Assembly (NCBI GenBank): GCA_035235625.1
Contig: CP141144.1
Coordinates: 42,592,014 to 42,656,013 of the forward strand
Direction of reading: 5' to 3'
Length of the DNA stretch: 64,000 nucleotides
Origin: Saururus chinensis
Taxonomy: Eukaryota; Streptophyta; Magnoliopsida; Piperales; Saururaceae
Positions 12,531 through 23,149 of the stretch are shown piece after piece. The notes under the pieces are model-generated. The model was given only the letters and a program-made list of their open reading frames with translations, made no database searches and was not told the origin of the DNA. Made by a program: the position numbers and the translations under genes. Position 1 is the first letter of the stretch, and each line of letters opens with the position of its first letter.

Positions 12531-12819
12531 GCAAATTAGGGCTAATAGAAAGGGAGTTTTTTGGGGGGTCTTTGGTCCGATTTGGAGAGCTTTTGGGGGG
12601 GGACGGTGAAGGAGATGAGGGAATTCTCTGGCGAAACTTCGGCAAAGTGTTTGCAGCGGTGGATCGATGACAACTCGGCTATTGAGGTTGGATTTCGAGT
12701 TGAGATTTGCATAGATTTGTAAATTAGAAGATAAACCATATTCGTAATTGACATGAACAGTAATCTCTGCAATTACTGTTTATGCAGTTTTTTATAGTTA
12801 TTTATTTACTGTTCATCTG

Positions 12820-13345
12820 CCGGCCAGTCATCGGCCGGCCACCGGCCGACCGCTGGCGGCTAGACCCATGGCTGAAACGGAGTGCCGGTGCTGGCCTTTG
12901 CCGCGGCGGCCGGGGAAGTTTGGCGGCGGCGGCGGCTTCTGCCGCTGCCGCACAGAAAAAAAAAAAACAGAGTGTCAGCGCTGGCCGAGGCCGTGCCGCC
13001 CGTGGCCGCGCCGGTCCCGGCCGTGCCGGCTCAGGCCACGACGGCCCTGGACGCACCGGCCTGGGCCGCGCTGGCTCCAGCTGTGGCGGCATCGCCGCCA
13101 GTTTTTTAAAAAAAAAGATGAAAAAGGGGCCAGCTTTTTGGCCGCCGGCCGGACACCGGACGGCAGTGGGACTGACCTTGTCGGTTCCGCCGTGCTCCGG
13201 CGATCCGGGGTTTGTGTGCCGCCCATACCTCCGCCGCGGGGATGGCGGCACCGCTAGAGGCCGAAATGCCTCTGGCCGGACGCGGGGAAGACAACCCGCG
13301 TTGCGGGTCGTCGACCCAAACCGACCCGGTCCGGGTCGAGTTTTT
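12820..13345. other. GC-rich, CpG-rich block with A/T-tract breaks
   Basis: A roughly 500-bp block rich in CGG, GCC and GGCC words sits in otherwise AT-rich DNA. It is punctuated by A runs or T-then-A tracts at about 12956, 13104 and 13341. All frames give Pro/Arg/Ala-rich low-complexity peptides with no domain. It belongs to the LTR, probably its leader (R/U5) part. Confidence 0.6.
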
Positions 13346-15521
13346 TTTAAAAAAAAAATAGAAAAGAAGAGAGAAGGGAGTGAACCGGGTCCGGTTCAAG
13401 GGGCTAAAAGTGTCAAATAAATTCTATAAAAATATTCATGTATCTGGAGAGGTTTGGGATTATTCTGACCGAGTTTCAGCTCGGGGAAAAATCCCAGAGA
13501 TTGTGAAATGGCCTTTTTACCCCTGGTAGTTAAGTTATCGTGTGAAAATCACTTACCTGATTTAGAGGCTCCGGTTCAAAGGCCTATGAGTTGATCTAAA
13601 AAGTAGAAAAATTCTCAGTGATAGTTTAATATGTAAACTAATTATTGGATAAACCACTTATTGAGGAAAAATCCCAGTGAGTGGATAATTGACCCTTTTG
13701 TCCTTAGGGTTTATAGTAAACCATTAAGCAAACCTGGGTCGGTTCAAGGGGTTCATGACCCCGTTACACTCCAAGAAAATTACACAGAGTCCATGAAGGC
13801 TAGTAGTACCCTTGATTTGAATTTTAGACCCATTGGATATCATTAAGGCCTTAAACCAAATGATAGAACTACCCCTATGCCAACTGGCCCGTATTCGCAT
13901 GGATGCTATTAACAGGCCAATGTAATACTGAAACATTTTGAGAGGTTAAAGACTTATCCGAGTGTAGAGAGGATTGTATCCAATGTTGGATAATTACTCT
14001 AATGCCCTTAGGTGCATTTCAACCAGTTTAATAAAGATTTATTAAGATAACCCAAGGAGGGTTAGGGCATGAGAGCTCGAATGATTCTTATATCATTAAT
14101 GAATTCTATTATTGATATTATGATATGCTTAGACCTGTGCAGTTCTTATGGTTTATGTTGTTATTTGTTTTGATTTATGATATTGATGTTGTGATAGTAA
14201 TTTATCACTATCTTTAAATTATTGAAAGAATAATTGTTTGGGGTTTGATAGCTTTGGATTGGGCAAGAACACCTAATCAAGATAAAGACTAAAATACCTC
14301 AGAGGGGTCTGGGACTAGTTCATACAGTGAACAAAGCCTTTGACCTGACGATTTGCCTTGGTTGATGAACCGATGGCATGTCTCGAGTTGTAAACCTTAG
14401 TCTAGAAGGGACTAATAGGGTTTGGGATAGTCATTTGGAATCCTGGCTTATAGATGAGCAAGATAGGGTTCAGAATGGTTTCCTAAGTTTTAGCTCTATT
14501 GAGGAGCTGCTGATTTGACCGTGTAGTTGCACCTCCCCATTGGAGGGAGTTCTTTGTGAGCCGTGCTCACTGCAGATCTATTGAGGATCTTTTAGTGTAC
14601 ACGCAATTAGGGTCGCTGACATCCTGCTTGGTTGGCGTCTCTGACCACTTCTGTTCAGGTGCAGTTGTGGGCCATGCCCTTCCACTCCGGTCAGGTCCTT
14701 ATGGGCTAGGTTGGGAGATGGCACTTCCTGGTGGATTCCAGGGTGTTTCTTATCATTAGTCACTTAGGTTGACATCTAATGTGTCTGTCTGTCTTTGGGA
14801 TTAGACGGGAATATTAATTATCGAACAATGGTTCGAGAAATAATTAATAACATTGATTAATATTGCTTGTTTAATTAGAACAAGTGGAACGATTAAAGGA
14901 CTTGCATAAAATGTAGGTTGCTTGAAAATACTTAAGCATTGCATGGGTGATGCTATGCTTCTTAGTATAGTGTAGTTTTTAGGCAGAACTACGTTTGGAT
15001 CCGATCTTATTGGAAACATTGGAGATGTTGTCTGATGAGTACGTAGGCAACTAATATCGGGTGATGTTGGCCCGATCCGAAAAATATTAATAAAACCTTT
15101 TGTCCTTTGGAAGCTCTTCTCTTGTAGGCGGAGATGCTCCATTGTGGTTGTGGTTGTAGTTGTTGTTTGGTTTGCTTTGTTGCAGATCCTCCAGGCGACG
15201 ACAAGTGAGACCAAGGCAGGCGTGCAAAAGAGGTTTCTGCATTTTTGAAACTCCGATACGTAAGTGTACCTTAAGCGTGAGAGTCAGCTTGTTATTTATT
15301 TTTAGACGGGTGACAAACTTGTACTTAGATGGATGAGCTGGTCTTTATGAATTTTCAGATGTTAAATAATATCATATGATTTGATATTCGTATTTGTGAA
15401 CCTCAGTTATCATGACCTGGATATTTAATCGAAGGGTTTATTTTGTATTTAAAGAAAAAAAATTTACTTACCGTTCGAGCTATTTAAAAATGCTTTGAAA
15501 AATCCGGGTCGTGACAAGAAG

Positions 15522-15768
15522 GTGCCGTGGGAGAATATCTAGGGCATCACCAAGCCTGCCATCCACCACCTGACCCACCGTGGTGGCATCAAGCATATTT
15601 CCATCCTTCAATGAGGAGTTGAAAGGAGTGTTGAAGATCTTTTTGGAGAATGTCATTTACGAAATTGTGACCTACATGGATCATGCTAGGATAAAGATGG
15701 TGATGGACATGGACGTAGTCTACACCCTCAAGTGCCAGGGGAGGACCCTTTATGGTTTTGGTAATTAA
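15522..15768 (+). pseudogene. histone H4 pseudogene, 3' part
   Basis: This continues the H4 pseudogene after the solo LTR. The first frame reads WENI, stop, [20 protein letters not shown]. After a frameshift near 15600 it reads [47 protein letters not shown] and then TAA at 15766-15768 (written here across the C-terminal half only). The matches cover the histone-fold helices and the conserved RTLYGFG end of H4. Several conserved basic residues are changed. With the 5' part the copy spans nearly the full 103 residues of H4, with at least two stops and two frameshifts. Confidence 0.9.
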
Positions 15769-17290
15769 AAAAGATTTATGTTTGTTTCTCAAGACTTTTG
15801 CAGTTTTGTCTCAATTGATCGCAAGTTTTTGCTTTTGGTAGATGGGTTTGGTGCATCTAGCTGTTGTCGAAGCTGACGAGGTAGTTGGGAAGAAGAAGAA
15901 AAAGAGGTGTTATTTAGTGTTAGTTGTTTAGTCACAAGTGCACAAATCATACCAAAGTATAATTATCAAAGCGAGGTCAATCCCTCGTAGACTCAAAATC
16001 GAAAAAGTAATTTTAATTTAACTCAAGTAAACCCTAATCTAGTTAACAATTTATAAATATTATAACTAATTTAACTAGGAGGAATTAAGGAACAGAAATT
16101 AAGGCAAAGAATAAATGAAAACAAACTTAAATTGCTAAAATGAACTAAATCACCAAAGGAAAAGAAATTCAAGTAAATGATAAAGGCTGAAACTTATTTA
16201 AACTAAGAAAACAATTAAAAGTGTTGAAAGTATTGAATTAAAATTGACTATGGTTTTAGAATCTGCTCTTATTAACTTGTAAAAAATAACACTTATGTTC
16301 ATTGATTTATTTCCCAAATATTACTCACAAAAAACTAAAATTCAATTCACTTTATCATATAAATTTTCATCTTTTAAAGCTCTAATCAAAATACTAAAAT
16401 GTGTTCTTCCTCACTTCAACGGAATAAAACTAAGTCATAAGTTGTATCCACATTTATAAATCACAACTTATACCCAATTCTAATAATCAACAACCCTAAG
16501 CCAAATATTTAATTAATTAAAACTAATTCAAATCATGAGAAGAGCATGACTAGACTTATATCTAAATAAATTCCATTAATCAAAATGAGATAAGAACAAT
16601 TAACATTAACATCCATTGAAAAATTAACCAAATCATATAAATTAGAACTCTACAAAATTAATAAGAGGTTCATTTTAACCTTAGTTTAAAACACTAGCTA
16701 CTAATTAAACTAAAAACTTGACTATAATCTCCATTAAATTATGTGAAAAAAAGTTATAAGGATGGAAGAAAATTAAGAAAAATCATAAATTTCGGTTTAC
16801 TACAGTACTTGATGAGTCTCAACCTCCGTCATGGACAATGCCGCTACAGTAACCCGCAACTGTGAAAAATATTTATTGCTTCTCGCTTCGCTCCTTCTGC
16901 TTAGAATTTAGTTCTCTGACTCTCAAGATCTCTTCTAATTGATTTTGGAGGGTGAAATGTGTTGATTTCTTCTCCGGTTTGTCCTCTCTTCCTCCTCTTA
17001 AATATGAAATTTGCTCTGTTTTTTAACTTGCTGGAGAAAACTGTTTTCCTTCTTTAAGCTCTCAAGTCGGTCCATGTTTAGGTTCTTTCTGTCTAATTCT
17101 CCCTTTCTTCTTTGGGCCGGCGATTGATAAGGACAAAATTAAGTCTCTAATATCCAATTAATCCCGACATGAATATATTAAACCAATTAATCCTGACATT
17201 AACAACTGATCTAAAAAATACATTAATACCCTTACGTTAAAAACTCAACTCGTCCGCACGAAAACCGTCACTCGAAACCAACAAAGAGGA
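15769..17290. other. AT-rich non-coding DNA
   Basis: There is no coding signal. A polypurine stretch (gaagaagaagaaaaag) lies near 15891. The 15930-17000 part is AT-rich, somewhat like the LTR at 36.2-37.3 kb, and contains tgataaggacaaaatt at 17126. I could not define an element. Confidence 0.4.
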
Positions 17291-17299
17291 GGATTGATC

Positions 17300-17674
17300 G
17301 GACTGCCATGGAGAGCAACTGGCCTTGAGTTTGGACGGGTCAACGAGGACATTGTCGCTGCTCTCGGCGAAGTCGGAGTGGTGGAGGGCGCAAAGGGTGG
17401 CGACGGCCTCAGAGGCAGTCTAGATGCAGTGGAGGAAGGGGGAGATGAAGGCGGGCGAGCGGGGGCGGAAGGCCAACATGTGGAGTTTCCGACCAGTGGA
17501 CCAGGGCCGCATCCGGCCGGCTTCGGTGGGGCACGGGGTAGTGCTGACCCACAGCGGCTCGGCCATGTCGACCCTGTCCCCGTGCCGCATCATGATCACG
17601 CTCTGCACCATCTCTATCTCCAGCACCTGCTCCTGCTCGCCAGCCCCATAACGCACCTCCGAAGACGGCTCCAT
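17300..17674 (-). pseudogene. phosphoglycerate mutase-like (histidine phosphatase) fragment with nonsense codon
   Basis: On the minus strand an ATG at 17674 opens a frame containing VIMMRHGDRVDMAEPLWVST. This matches the catalytic RHG motif and the following conserved segment of plant phosphoglycerate-mutase-family proteins. It continues through SPFLHCI, a TAG where the family has a glutamine codon, then TASEAVATLCALHHSDF.. to about 17300. The rest of the domain, including the second catalytic histidine region, is missing. The family transfers or removes phosphate through the RHG histidine. The copy is a truncated first exon with a premature stop. The 163-codon plus-strand frame over it is its shadow. 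Confidence 0.85.
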
Positions 17675-17809
17675 TCTCTTGCGATCGATCTAGAAGGTGG
17701 AATGTTCTTCTGCTACTCAGGAGACCGGCGGGGGCGAGAGATGTCTTTGGATGGTCATCTTCTGCTTGTTAATTTCTTTTGCTAGTGGAAACTCATTTCT
17801 CAACCAAAT

Positions 17810-18485
17810 TTGGAACCTTTAAGAAGTAAAATACAATCGCCCCCCCATAAAAAATTTAAGTTCACAATGGCAACGAACAGGAGGAAAGGAAATTTAAAAC
17901 GAAGGGAAGGAAAGAGAGCTTACTGGGCTGAGCCGCCCAACCCTTTAATAAAATGTTTGGAATCACTTGCAGAAGAAAATCCAAGTAGATCTGAAAAGAA
18001 ATTTGCCTACTTAACGAAGTTTGTGAACATTACTGGAAGTAGACATTTCATATACGTTGAAATTGGCTCAGGAACTTTTGATAACTCTAGCATCTCATCA
18101 AAGTGGTTCCTGCCCTCATATCCAAAGCAATCACAACTCTTTCACATATATGCTGTGGATCATGACTCTTCTGTCCTCACATCGTATGCCGGAAGACATG
18201 ATGTTACTTTTGTTTATTACCCTGCCCTGTCTGTCTGGGAAGTGGACTACCAGTGACTCCGACCTGCATGAAAAATCAGCTTCTTCTATGCTAGATGATG
18301 AAGAATCAGAATTGTTTAGTTTTCTTGACTGGTTCAAGGAAACAGTTGAAAATGGTGATTTCGTGGTTATGAATATGAATGCTGGGGGAGTTTGAGTCAA
18401 GCTACTACACGAGCTGTTTGAGACTGGTGCTGTGTGCTTGGTTGAGGAAGCTCCGAGAGAAGGAGATTTGATGATAATTGTGTGA
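17810..18485 (+). pseudogene. DUF7870-family protein pseudogene
   Basis: A frame from 17810 (an inner ATG at 17866 may be the older start) encodes PLIKCLESLAEENPSRSEKK, then HFIYVEIGSGTF and WFLPSYPKQSQLFHIYAVDHD. It shifts frame at about 18235-18256, then runs LFSFLDWFKETVENGDFVVM, meets a TGA near 18393, and continues VKLLHELFETGAVCLVEEA to a stop at 18485. The order matches plant DUF7870 proteins, which have a methyltransferase-like fold and unknown role, often membrane anchored. The C-terminal part after LFETGA.CL..E is missing. One frameshift plus one nonsense codon make it non-functional. Confidence 0.75.
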
Positions 18486-19080
18486 TGAACTACATTGGGT
18501 ATTGATAGTTTTGTTTTGGGTTTTACTCATGTTTATTAATGTTTGTTTTTTATTGATTAATGTATAATCTTCATAAGATTATTATTATACTTTAGAGTAT
18601 CTGTTTTATGTTTTTACTGTTACAGAGAGTATTATTATGCTTTTAGTTATAAATTAATTAGTTGATTTTGAATATGATTATACTTTTAAGTATTATTATA
18701 CTTTAGAATACTTATAAAATATAATTTTACTAAACAATATAAGCTTACTTTAGGATTATATGTAGAGTATGATTTTATTTTAGGTTTATTATTGATTTTG
18801 TATTTTAGGTATTGCTACAATGTACTACAAAGTTTGTTATTGGTTTTATAGAGTATAATTTTACCATAATTTTTTAAAGTATAATAATATTGTCGGCTAA
18901 AATTTGTCCTATAACAGATTTTATAAGTTGAATATTACAAAGAGTATTATTATACTTTTGGCTATTGATAAATTAGTTACTTAAGAGTATAATTATACAT
19001 TTGTTCACCCTCCACCCAATCCTTCTTTTCCATATATGCCTTCATTTTCAAATTCTTGACAACCTATTAAAAGGAGTATT
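18486..19080. repeat. AT-rich DNA with recurring agtattattatacttt words
   Basis: Variants of agtattattata(c)tttt, often partly palindromic, recur near 18577, 18627, 18690, 18870, 18940 and 18985 at irregular spacing. No coding potential. Confidence 0.6.
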
Positions 19081-19097
19081 GAAGCAGACAAATTGAA

Positions 19098-19203
19098 TTT
19101 TTCGGCACTAGTTTTGTTTTTGTTGCTGGAGATATATAAAACAGCTTAGATTTTTCGGCACTAGTTTTGTTTTTGTTGCTGGAGAGATATAAAACAACTT
19201 AGC
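19098..19203. repeat. 53-bp direct tandem duplication
   Basis: tttttcggcactagttttg and the following bases through gatataaaacarctta occur twice, 53 bp apart (ttcggca at 19101 and 19154), with very few differences. This suggests a recent duplication. Confidence 0.85.
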
Positions 19204-19316
19204 AGTTAAGCTTCTTGTTTAACCCAAAGGGCCCTCAAAAATAAGCATGCAAGGTTCTGTCTTTTTTGACTGGAAAAGATTTCCAGGCCAAGAGAACATA
19301 AAAAATGCCAGTGTCA

Positions 19317-19625
19317 TTACCTTGAGGGACAGAAGAGAGGCGGAAGCACAGACCAAGGCCTCGGTCCTGTAAAGCCAATATTGTAGGAAATGCTGCCATC
19401 AGCTTTGAAGAGTCCAAAGTACCTCTCAGAGCCCTTTCCTGGCTTCAGGTTCTCATTGTACAGGGCAAACACATATGCCTTAACAGCAGTCTTTGGCCTG
19501 AGCGGGGTCCCTTTTTTCTTTGCCAGTTTCTTCTTCAAATTGAGATTGTAAGTCTTGGCATTCTGCACCGTGGCCCCAGCCTCAGCCTCATCCTCATCCT
19601 CATCCCCATGGGAAGGCCACCCCGG
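19317..19625 (-). pseudogene. GH17 beta-1,3-glucanase C-terminal fragment
   Basis: The minus strand encodes GWPSHGDEDED.., NAKTYNLNLKK, KKGTPLRPKTAVKAYVFALY, NENLKPGKGSERYFGLFKAD and a stop at 19317. These are the C-terminal part of glycoside hydrolase family 17 endo-1,3-beta-glucosidases, including the conserved FALYNEN segment and the E(R)xFGLF block. The N-terminal two thirds of the barrel, with the catalytic glutamates, is absent. The piece follows directly, in the same frame, after the stop codon of the MADS-like fragment. It is a captured or rearranged fragment, not a gene. Confidence 0.85.
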
Positions 19626-20170
19626 CTAGAGTGCGTGATTCCATTTTGGGTCGGCTTGCTCCGTCGTCTTCCCCACCACATCGTTGTTGACAACGCTGTG
19701 GAGTTCAATTTCTTTCCTCATAGACGACAACTTGGCATTCAACTTGGCCACCACCTCTCTTAGCGACTCCTCCGACATGCCATCCAAGAGCTTGTCGTCC
19801 CACAAATGCAGCGGCTTGGAGGAGCTGCCGTCATCCGCCCCCAGCAGCTCGAGCTCCTGCTCCAGCATTATCCTCTTGTCTCTCAACATGCCAGCTAGAG
19901 TGCAGTGGTTCTTGCCATTGTCCTTGCCCTTTTCGGTCCGGTGCTGGAACTCCTGGATGATGTGTTTCACCTCATGCTCGTCCTAGGGGTAGGTTTCCGG
20001 CTAGAACCAGCGCTTGCCCTGCTGCGGACCCAAGGAGATTATGCAAACGTCAATCCCGTAAATCACATATAGCTCCCTGTAGTTCTTGGCAAGTCCCTTT
20101 GATTCTGGAAAACCCTGTTGCGTAATCGCTCGCACATTACCAGCTTCATGGGAACTTTGGTCCTACCCAT
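19626..20170 (-). pseudogene. type I (M-gamma-like) MADS-box pseudogene
   Basis: From an ATG at 20170 the minus strand reads MGRTKVPMKLVMCERLRNRV. Then a shortened, shifted stretch is followed by YGIDVCIISLGPQQGKRW, a stop, PETYP, a stop, DEHEVKHIIQEFQHRT. It continues with a Leu/Glu-rich helical part to a stop at 19626. The order (DNA-binding MADS start, GIDVCIISLGPQ, then the PE.YP..EHEVK block) is typical of plant type I MADS proteins of the AGL80/PHERES class, acting in the female gametophyte and endosperm. Loss of part of the MADS domain, a frameshift and two stops disable it. Confidence 0.75.
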
Positions 20171-21055
20171 TGAAGCTTCAGCTATGGCCCGACCCTGTTG
20201 CGTGATTCTAGAAAACAGAGGCTGCGCTGCCGCCGTCCAGAGAGGCTTGCCAGTGGACCAAAAGCCCGAAAATCTTCCCTGCTGACGACGATGATGCAAG
20301 GGCAACCAGAGAAATCCGATGACGGTTGTCCTGTGTCAGGAAATAAAACGCAATCGAAGAAGCAAAAGAACAGAGCGAGCTGCTGGGCTCTGCGCGCAGA
20401 GGCGGCGCTGTCCAGCGCCTGATGGGTCAGAGACCAGTTCGAAAGCCTGATGGGTCAGAGGCTTGAGAGGGTTGCTAAAGCAGGAAAGCAACTGTCTCTG
20501 GGAGATGCTTCGACGAGGAAAGTAACCCGGTGGCGATGGAGATAAGCGAGCAGAATAACAATGACCGAACAGGTTATCTAGGGGTAAATTTGGTTTTTTA
20601 TAAAATATAATGGCATAGTAATAAAAAAAAAGAACTTAAAGGTATAAGAAAATTTTTATGTAGGACGCGCCAAAGTAACATAGCTTATTGAAAGCAGTAG
20701 TTAGGACCTATAAGTAGTTTTCCCTTTTTTTTTTTTTCTTTTTTCTTATCAATTCTTTCCTTGTTTAAGCTTCGTTCTCTCCATTTTTTCTCTTTGTAGT
20801 TTGTCACTGTTTCTATGCGATTTTTGCACTGTTGCTTCTTATGGACGTCAATACATTAAAGTCTTTGCTTCAATAGGCAATTAGTTGGGAATAAAAAGAA
20901 GGGGTTAAAACCTCCTAAAACTACGTAAAGCATCATATTTATGCTAACTTTGACTCCATAAATTGTTGAATATTTAATCTTTCCTTTGATAGGCCAAAAG
21001 ATGCATAAATATTGTTGTTAAAGACTGGACGTGGTTTCCTTATTTGGATTGGCTT
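20171..21055. other. no recognisable gene
   Basis: A moderately GC-rich part (20200-20560) with two near-identical words gcctgatgggtcagag (20419, 20444) gives way to AT-rich DNA with a long pyrimidine tract near 20720-20790. I see nothing that defines a gene or element. Confidence 0.5.
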
Positions 21056-22411
21056 TTATTTCCTTTCCTTTGGCATATAGATTTTTGAAGTAATCATCCG
21101 CCAAATCCCCGAAGAACTCCTCGGTGACCCATCTACCGTCATGGTCACATAATCCTCGGATGAAGTTCTATTGTCTTCTATGGAGAGGCCTTCGCATGGA
21201 AGTACTTGGTATTTCTGTCCCTTTCCTTTAGCTACAGGGCTTTTGAGCGTTGGTGTCACACCACTTCCTCTCTCTTGTAGGGTTCATTTAGACCCATCTT
21301 GAGCTATCTAGCCTCCCAATAATTCTCATTGGTATCTATCTCTTCCAATTTCTGAATTTTGTCCTTTGCCAGCCTTATTTGTTGTTGGAAGTGCTCGAAT
21401 TTGTGAAATATTCACAACCACCACATCCCCGCACCTCCCTATGTCACCCTTCAACTGGTCCAACCCGTATCTACCACCAGGATCCTTGTCAGTCCATGTG
21501 TTCCGAATGACTGCCCTGCAATCCGTGTGCCTGTCCCGCATATCTTCGAAGCGGAAGGGGCGGAGAGTAGGTCTCCCAGACTCCCACCCCACGGAGCTTG
21601 GCAGATGTGTAGAACAATTTGGCAATGATCCAAGGAAGGGACACCCGATGCTAAGCAAATGAGAAAGCATATCTCATTCCATCCTGAGTTACCTACGAGC
21701 TGGTCGTGCATTTCCTGAATCCTTGAGCAGCCTCGTCGTTGGTTACACCACGTCCACGGGGTTCCTCAGAAAGAGAGATCAGAGAGGTCACAACCCTCCA
21801 AGGTCGTCATGAACCCCTCTATTTGCCACCTTCTCTTCAGGGTCCCACCATCCTCCTAGACAGCATGGATTTCATCGAAGTCGACACCGCACACCCACGA
21901 GAGGTCAGAATGGTTGCACAAAGTACTCATCAGTGACCAGGCGTTCATAGATGTATGTCAGTCTCCACTGTTTCCTTAGGATCGGTTCGTGCACAGCTGC
22001 ATCAATGTAGAATCGAGAGAAGTTCCTAGACGTCAGTTTCCTCCATTAGCATACGAAGGCTGCCCCTTCTTCCAATGCGAAGGACAACAAACGCCCCACT
22101 GAAACCTTGTTTGACTCAATTTTTTTTCATTTCCTTAGCATCCAATTTTGTTTTCAATAGAAACAAAACCCTGGGGATAAACTCCCACACCAAGTTGGCG
22201 AGGCATCAAATTGTCTAGGGATTCCCCGCTCCCTAACAGTTTCAACATAGCCACCTCACGGAGCCTGGAGAGGCTGGCTTCCAGCCTCCGTTGATGACAA
22301 AGATATTATTGATTTGTATGGGAGGCCTCCCCCGGCCTTACTGTTCTCCTGGGTGCCTGCCCCGTCACCCCCATCCTTGGTCTATTGGACCCACTCAAGC
22401 CTGCCTTTACC
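21056..22411 (-). mobile_element. L1-type LINE remnant: endonuclease region
   Basis: Minus-strand frames, with stops and shifts, match the L1 apurinic endonuclease domain of plant LINEs. A segment near 21880-21940 reads WVCGVDFDEIHAV, equivalent to the conserved GDFNEI block. Next come DLSDLSF and TPWTWCNQRRG (about 21740-21800), then LVGNSGWNEICF and SLDHCQIVL (21620-21690, the S-D-H catalytic block). Then FRFEDM and the linker to reverse transcriptase follow (21330-21550). No reverse transcriptase domain is seen. The remnant is continued on the far side of the Pack-MULE at 29081. Confidence 0.75.
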
Positions 22412-22420
22412 TTCTTCACT

Positions 22421-22765
22421 GGACGCAAATCTGCTGGGGAGGGTCTTTCCGCTCAGCACCGATTGGCCACCAATGGGTGCCTTCCACGTCACAAGGATCA
22501 GTAGATTCACAGAGACGCTCATATTAACAGATGGCATTTGGGTTCACGGCGACACGGAACCGGGAATTGGGTCACATTTACGGAACTGGGAACCCGGTTT
22601 TCTAACAAAGACTAAACCAGAAGGTCCAGAACAGAGAAAACCCGCCTCTCGTATAGAAGACGCAAATAGAACAATTTAGAAAAATGCGGGACTTTTTTCC
22701 CGCCTCTCGTACTTCCTCCTCATCGATCATCACCACCAGAACCATCCACCATAGTGCCTCCCTTT
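22421..22765 (+). repeat. left terminal inverted repeat of the Pack-MULE
   Basis: It aligns with the reverse complement of 28735-29071. Shared landmarks in order: ggacgc.aatctgct, tgattggccaccaatggg, catttgggttcacggcgac, ggaaccgggaattgggtca, gggaacccggttttctaac, agaaaacccgcctctcgta and tttttttcccgcctct. The arms differ by point changes and by an extra segment of about 35 bp in the right arm. Confidence 0.9.
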
Positions 22766-23149
22766 TGATCGATCATGAACAAGAGCCGCCGGAACCGGAC
22801 TTATCGCATAGATCGGAGCCCAGCAAGATACTCATTCATCTGTTTTCGGCACCCATTGCACTCCACCTCAATGTGAGTCATCCTCTGGTTGTCCACCTCT
22901 TCTTTGTTCCTGAAGCTCTTAGTTCGTCTTCTCTTTGTCCCATTTTTTGATCAACATGTAAACCTATTGAAATATGATTTAATATACAACCCCTTGCGCT
23001 TTGACAGTTGAAAGCGGCTTGCAACTATCTATGATGAGGTAAGCAATTTTGTGTTCAGATAAGCATCAATGCGAGCTGTCTTTGCTGACATTATTGCCAA
23101 ATGATTTTATAATTTTTCAACTATGACATAATGAGGCATTCTTATTCAG
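22766..23149. other. Pack-MULE left subterminal DNA
   Basis: Between the left inverted repeat and the first recognised exon I see no domain. An open frame to 22950 is Ser/His-rich and low complexity. An exon upstream of 23150 is likely but not recognisable, since the first recognised exon begins inside the protein. Confidence 0.4.

Larger units (their letters stand above)
12188..15516 (+). mobile_element. solo LTR (3.33 kb) inserted in a histone H4 pseudogene
   Basis: It begins TGTAATATCCC and ends GGGTCGTGACA, flanked by a perfect 5-bp duplication AGAAG (12183-12187 and 15517-15521). The duplication is part of the H4 coding sequence, which continues on both sides, so both ends are fixed to the base. 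A TATA-like box (tataaaag, 12523-12530) is a plausible U3 promoter. The LTR carries a very GC-rich block (12820-13345). No primer site, gag or pol is present. Long frames within it (for example 12782-13420) are products of GC-rich composition. Confidence 0.93.

Noticed and set aside
12782..13420. 212-codon plus-strand ORF and overlapping ORFs on both strands
   Set aside because: They lie in the GC-rich block of a solo LTR, where stop codons are rare by composition. All frames give Pro/Arg/Ala low-complexity peptides with no domain.
17294..17785. 163-codon plus-strand ORF
   Set aside because: The minus strand carries the recognisable phosphoglycerate-mutase-like sequence; the plus-strand frame is its shadow.
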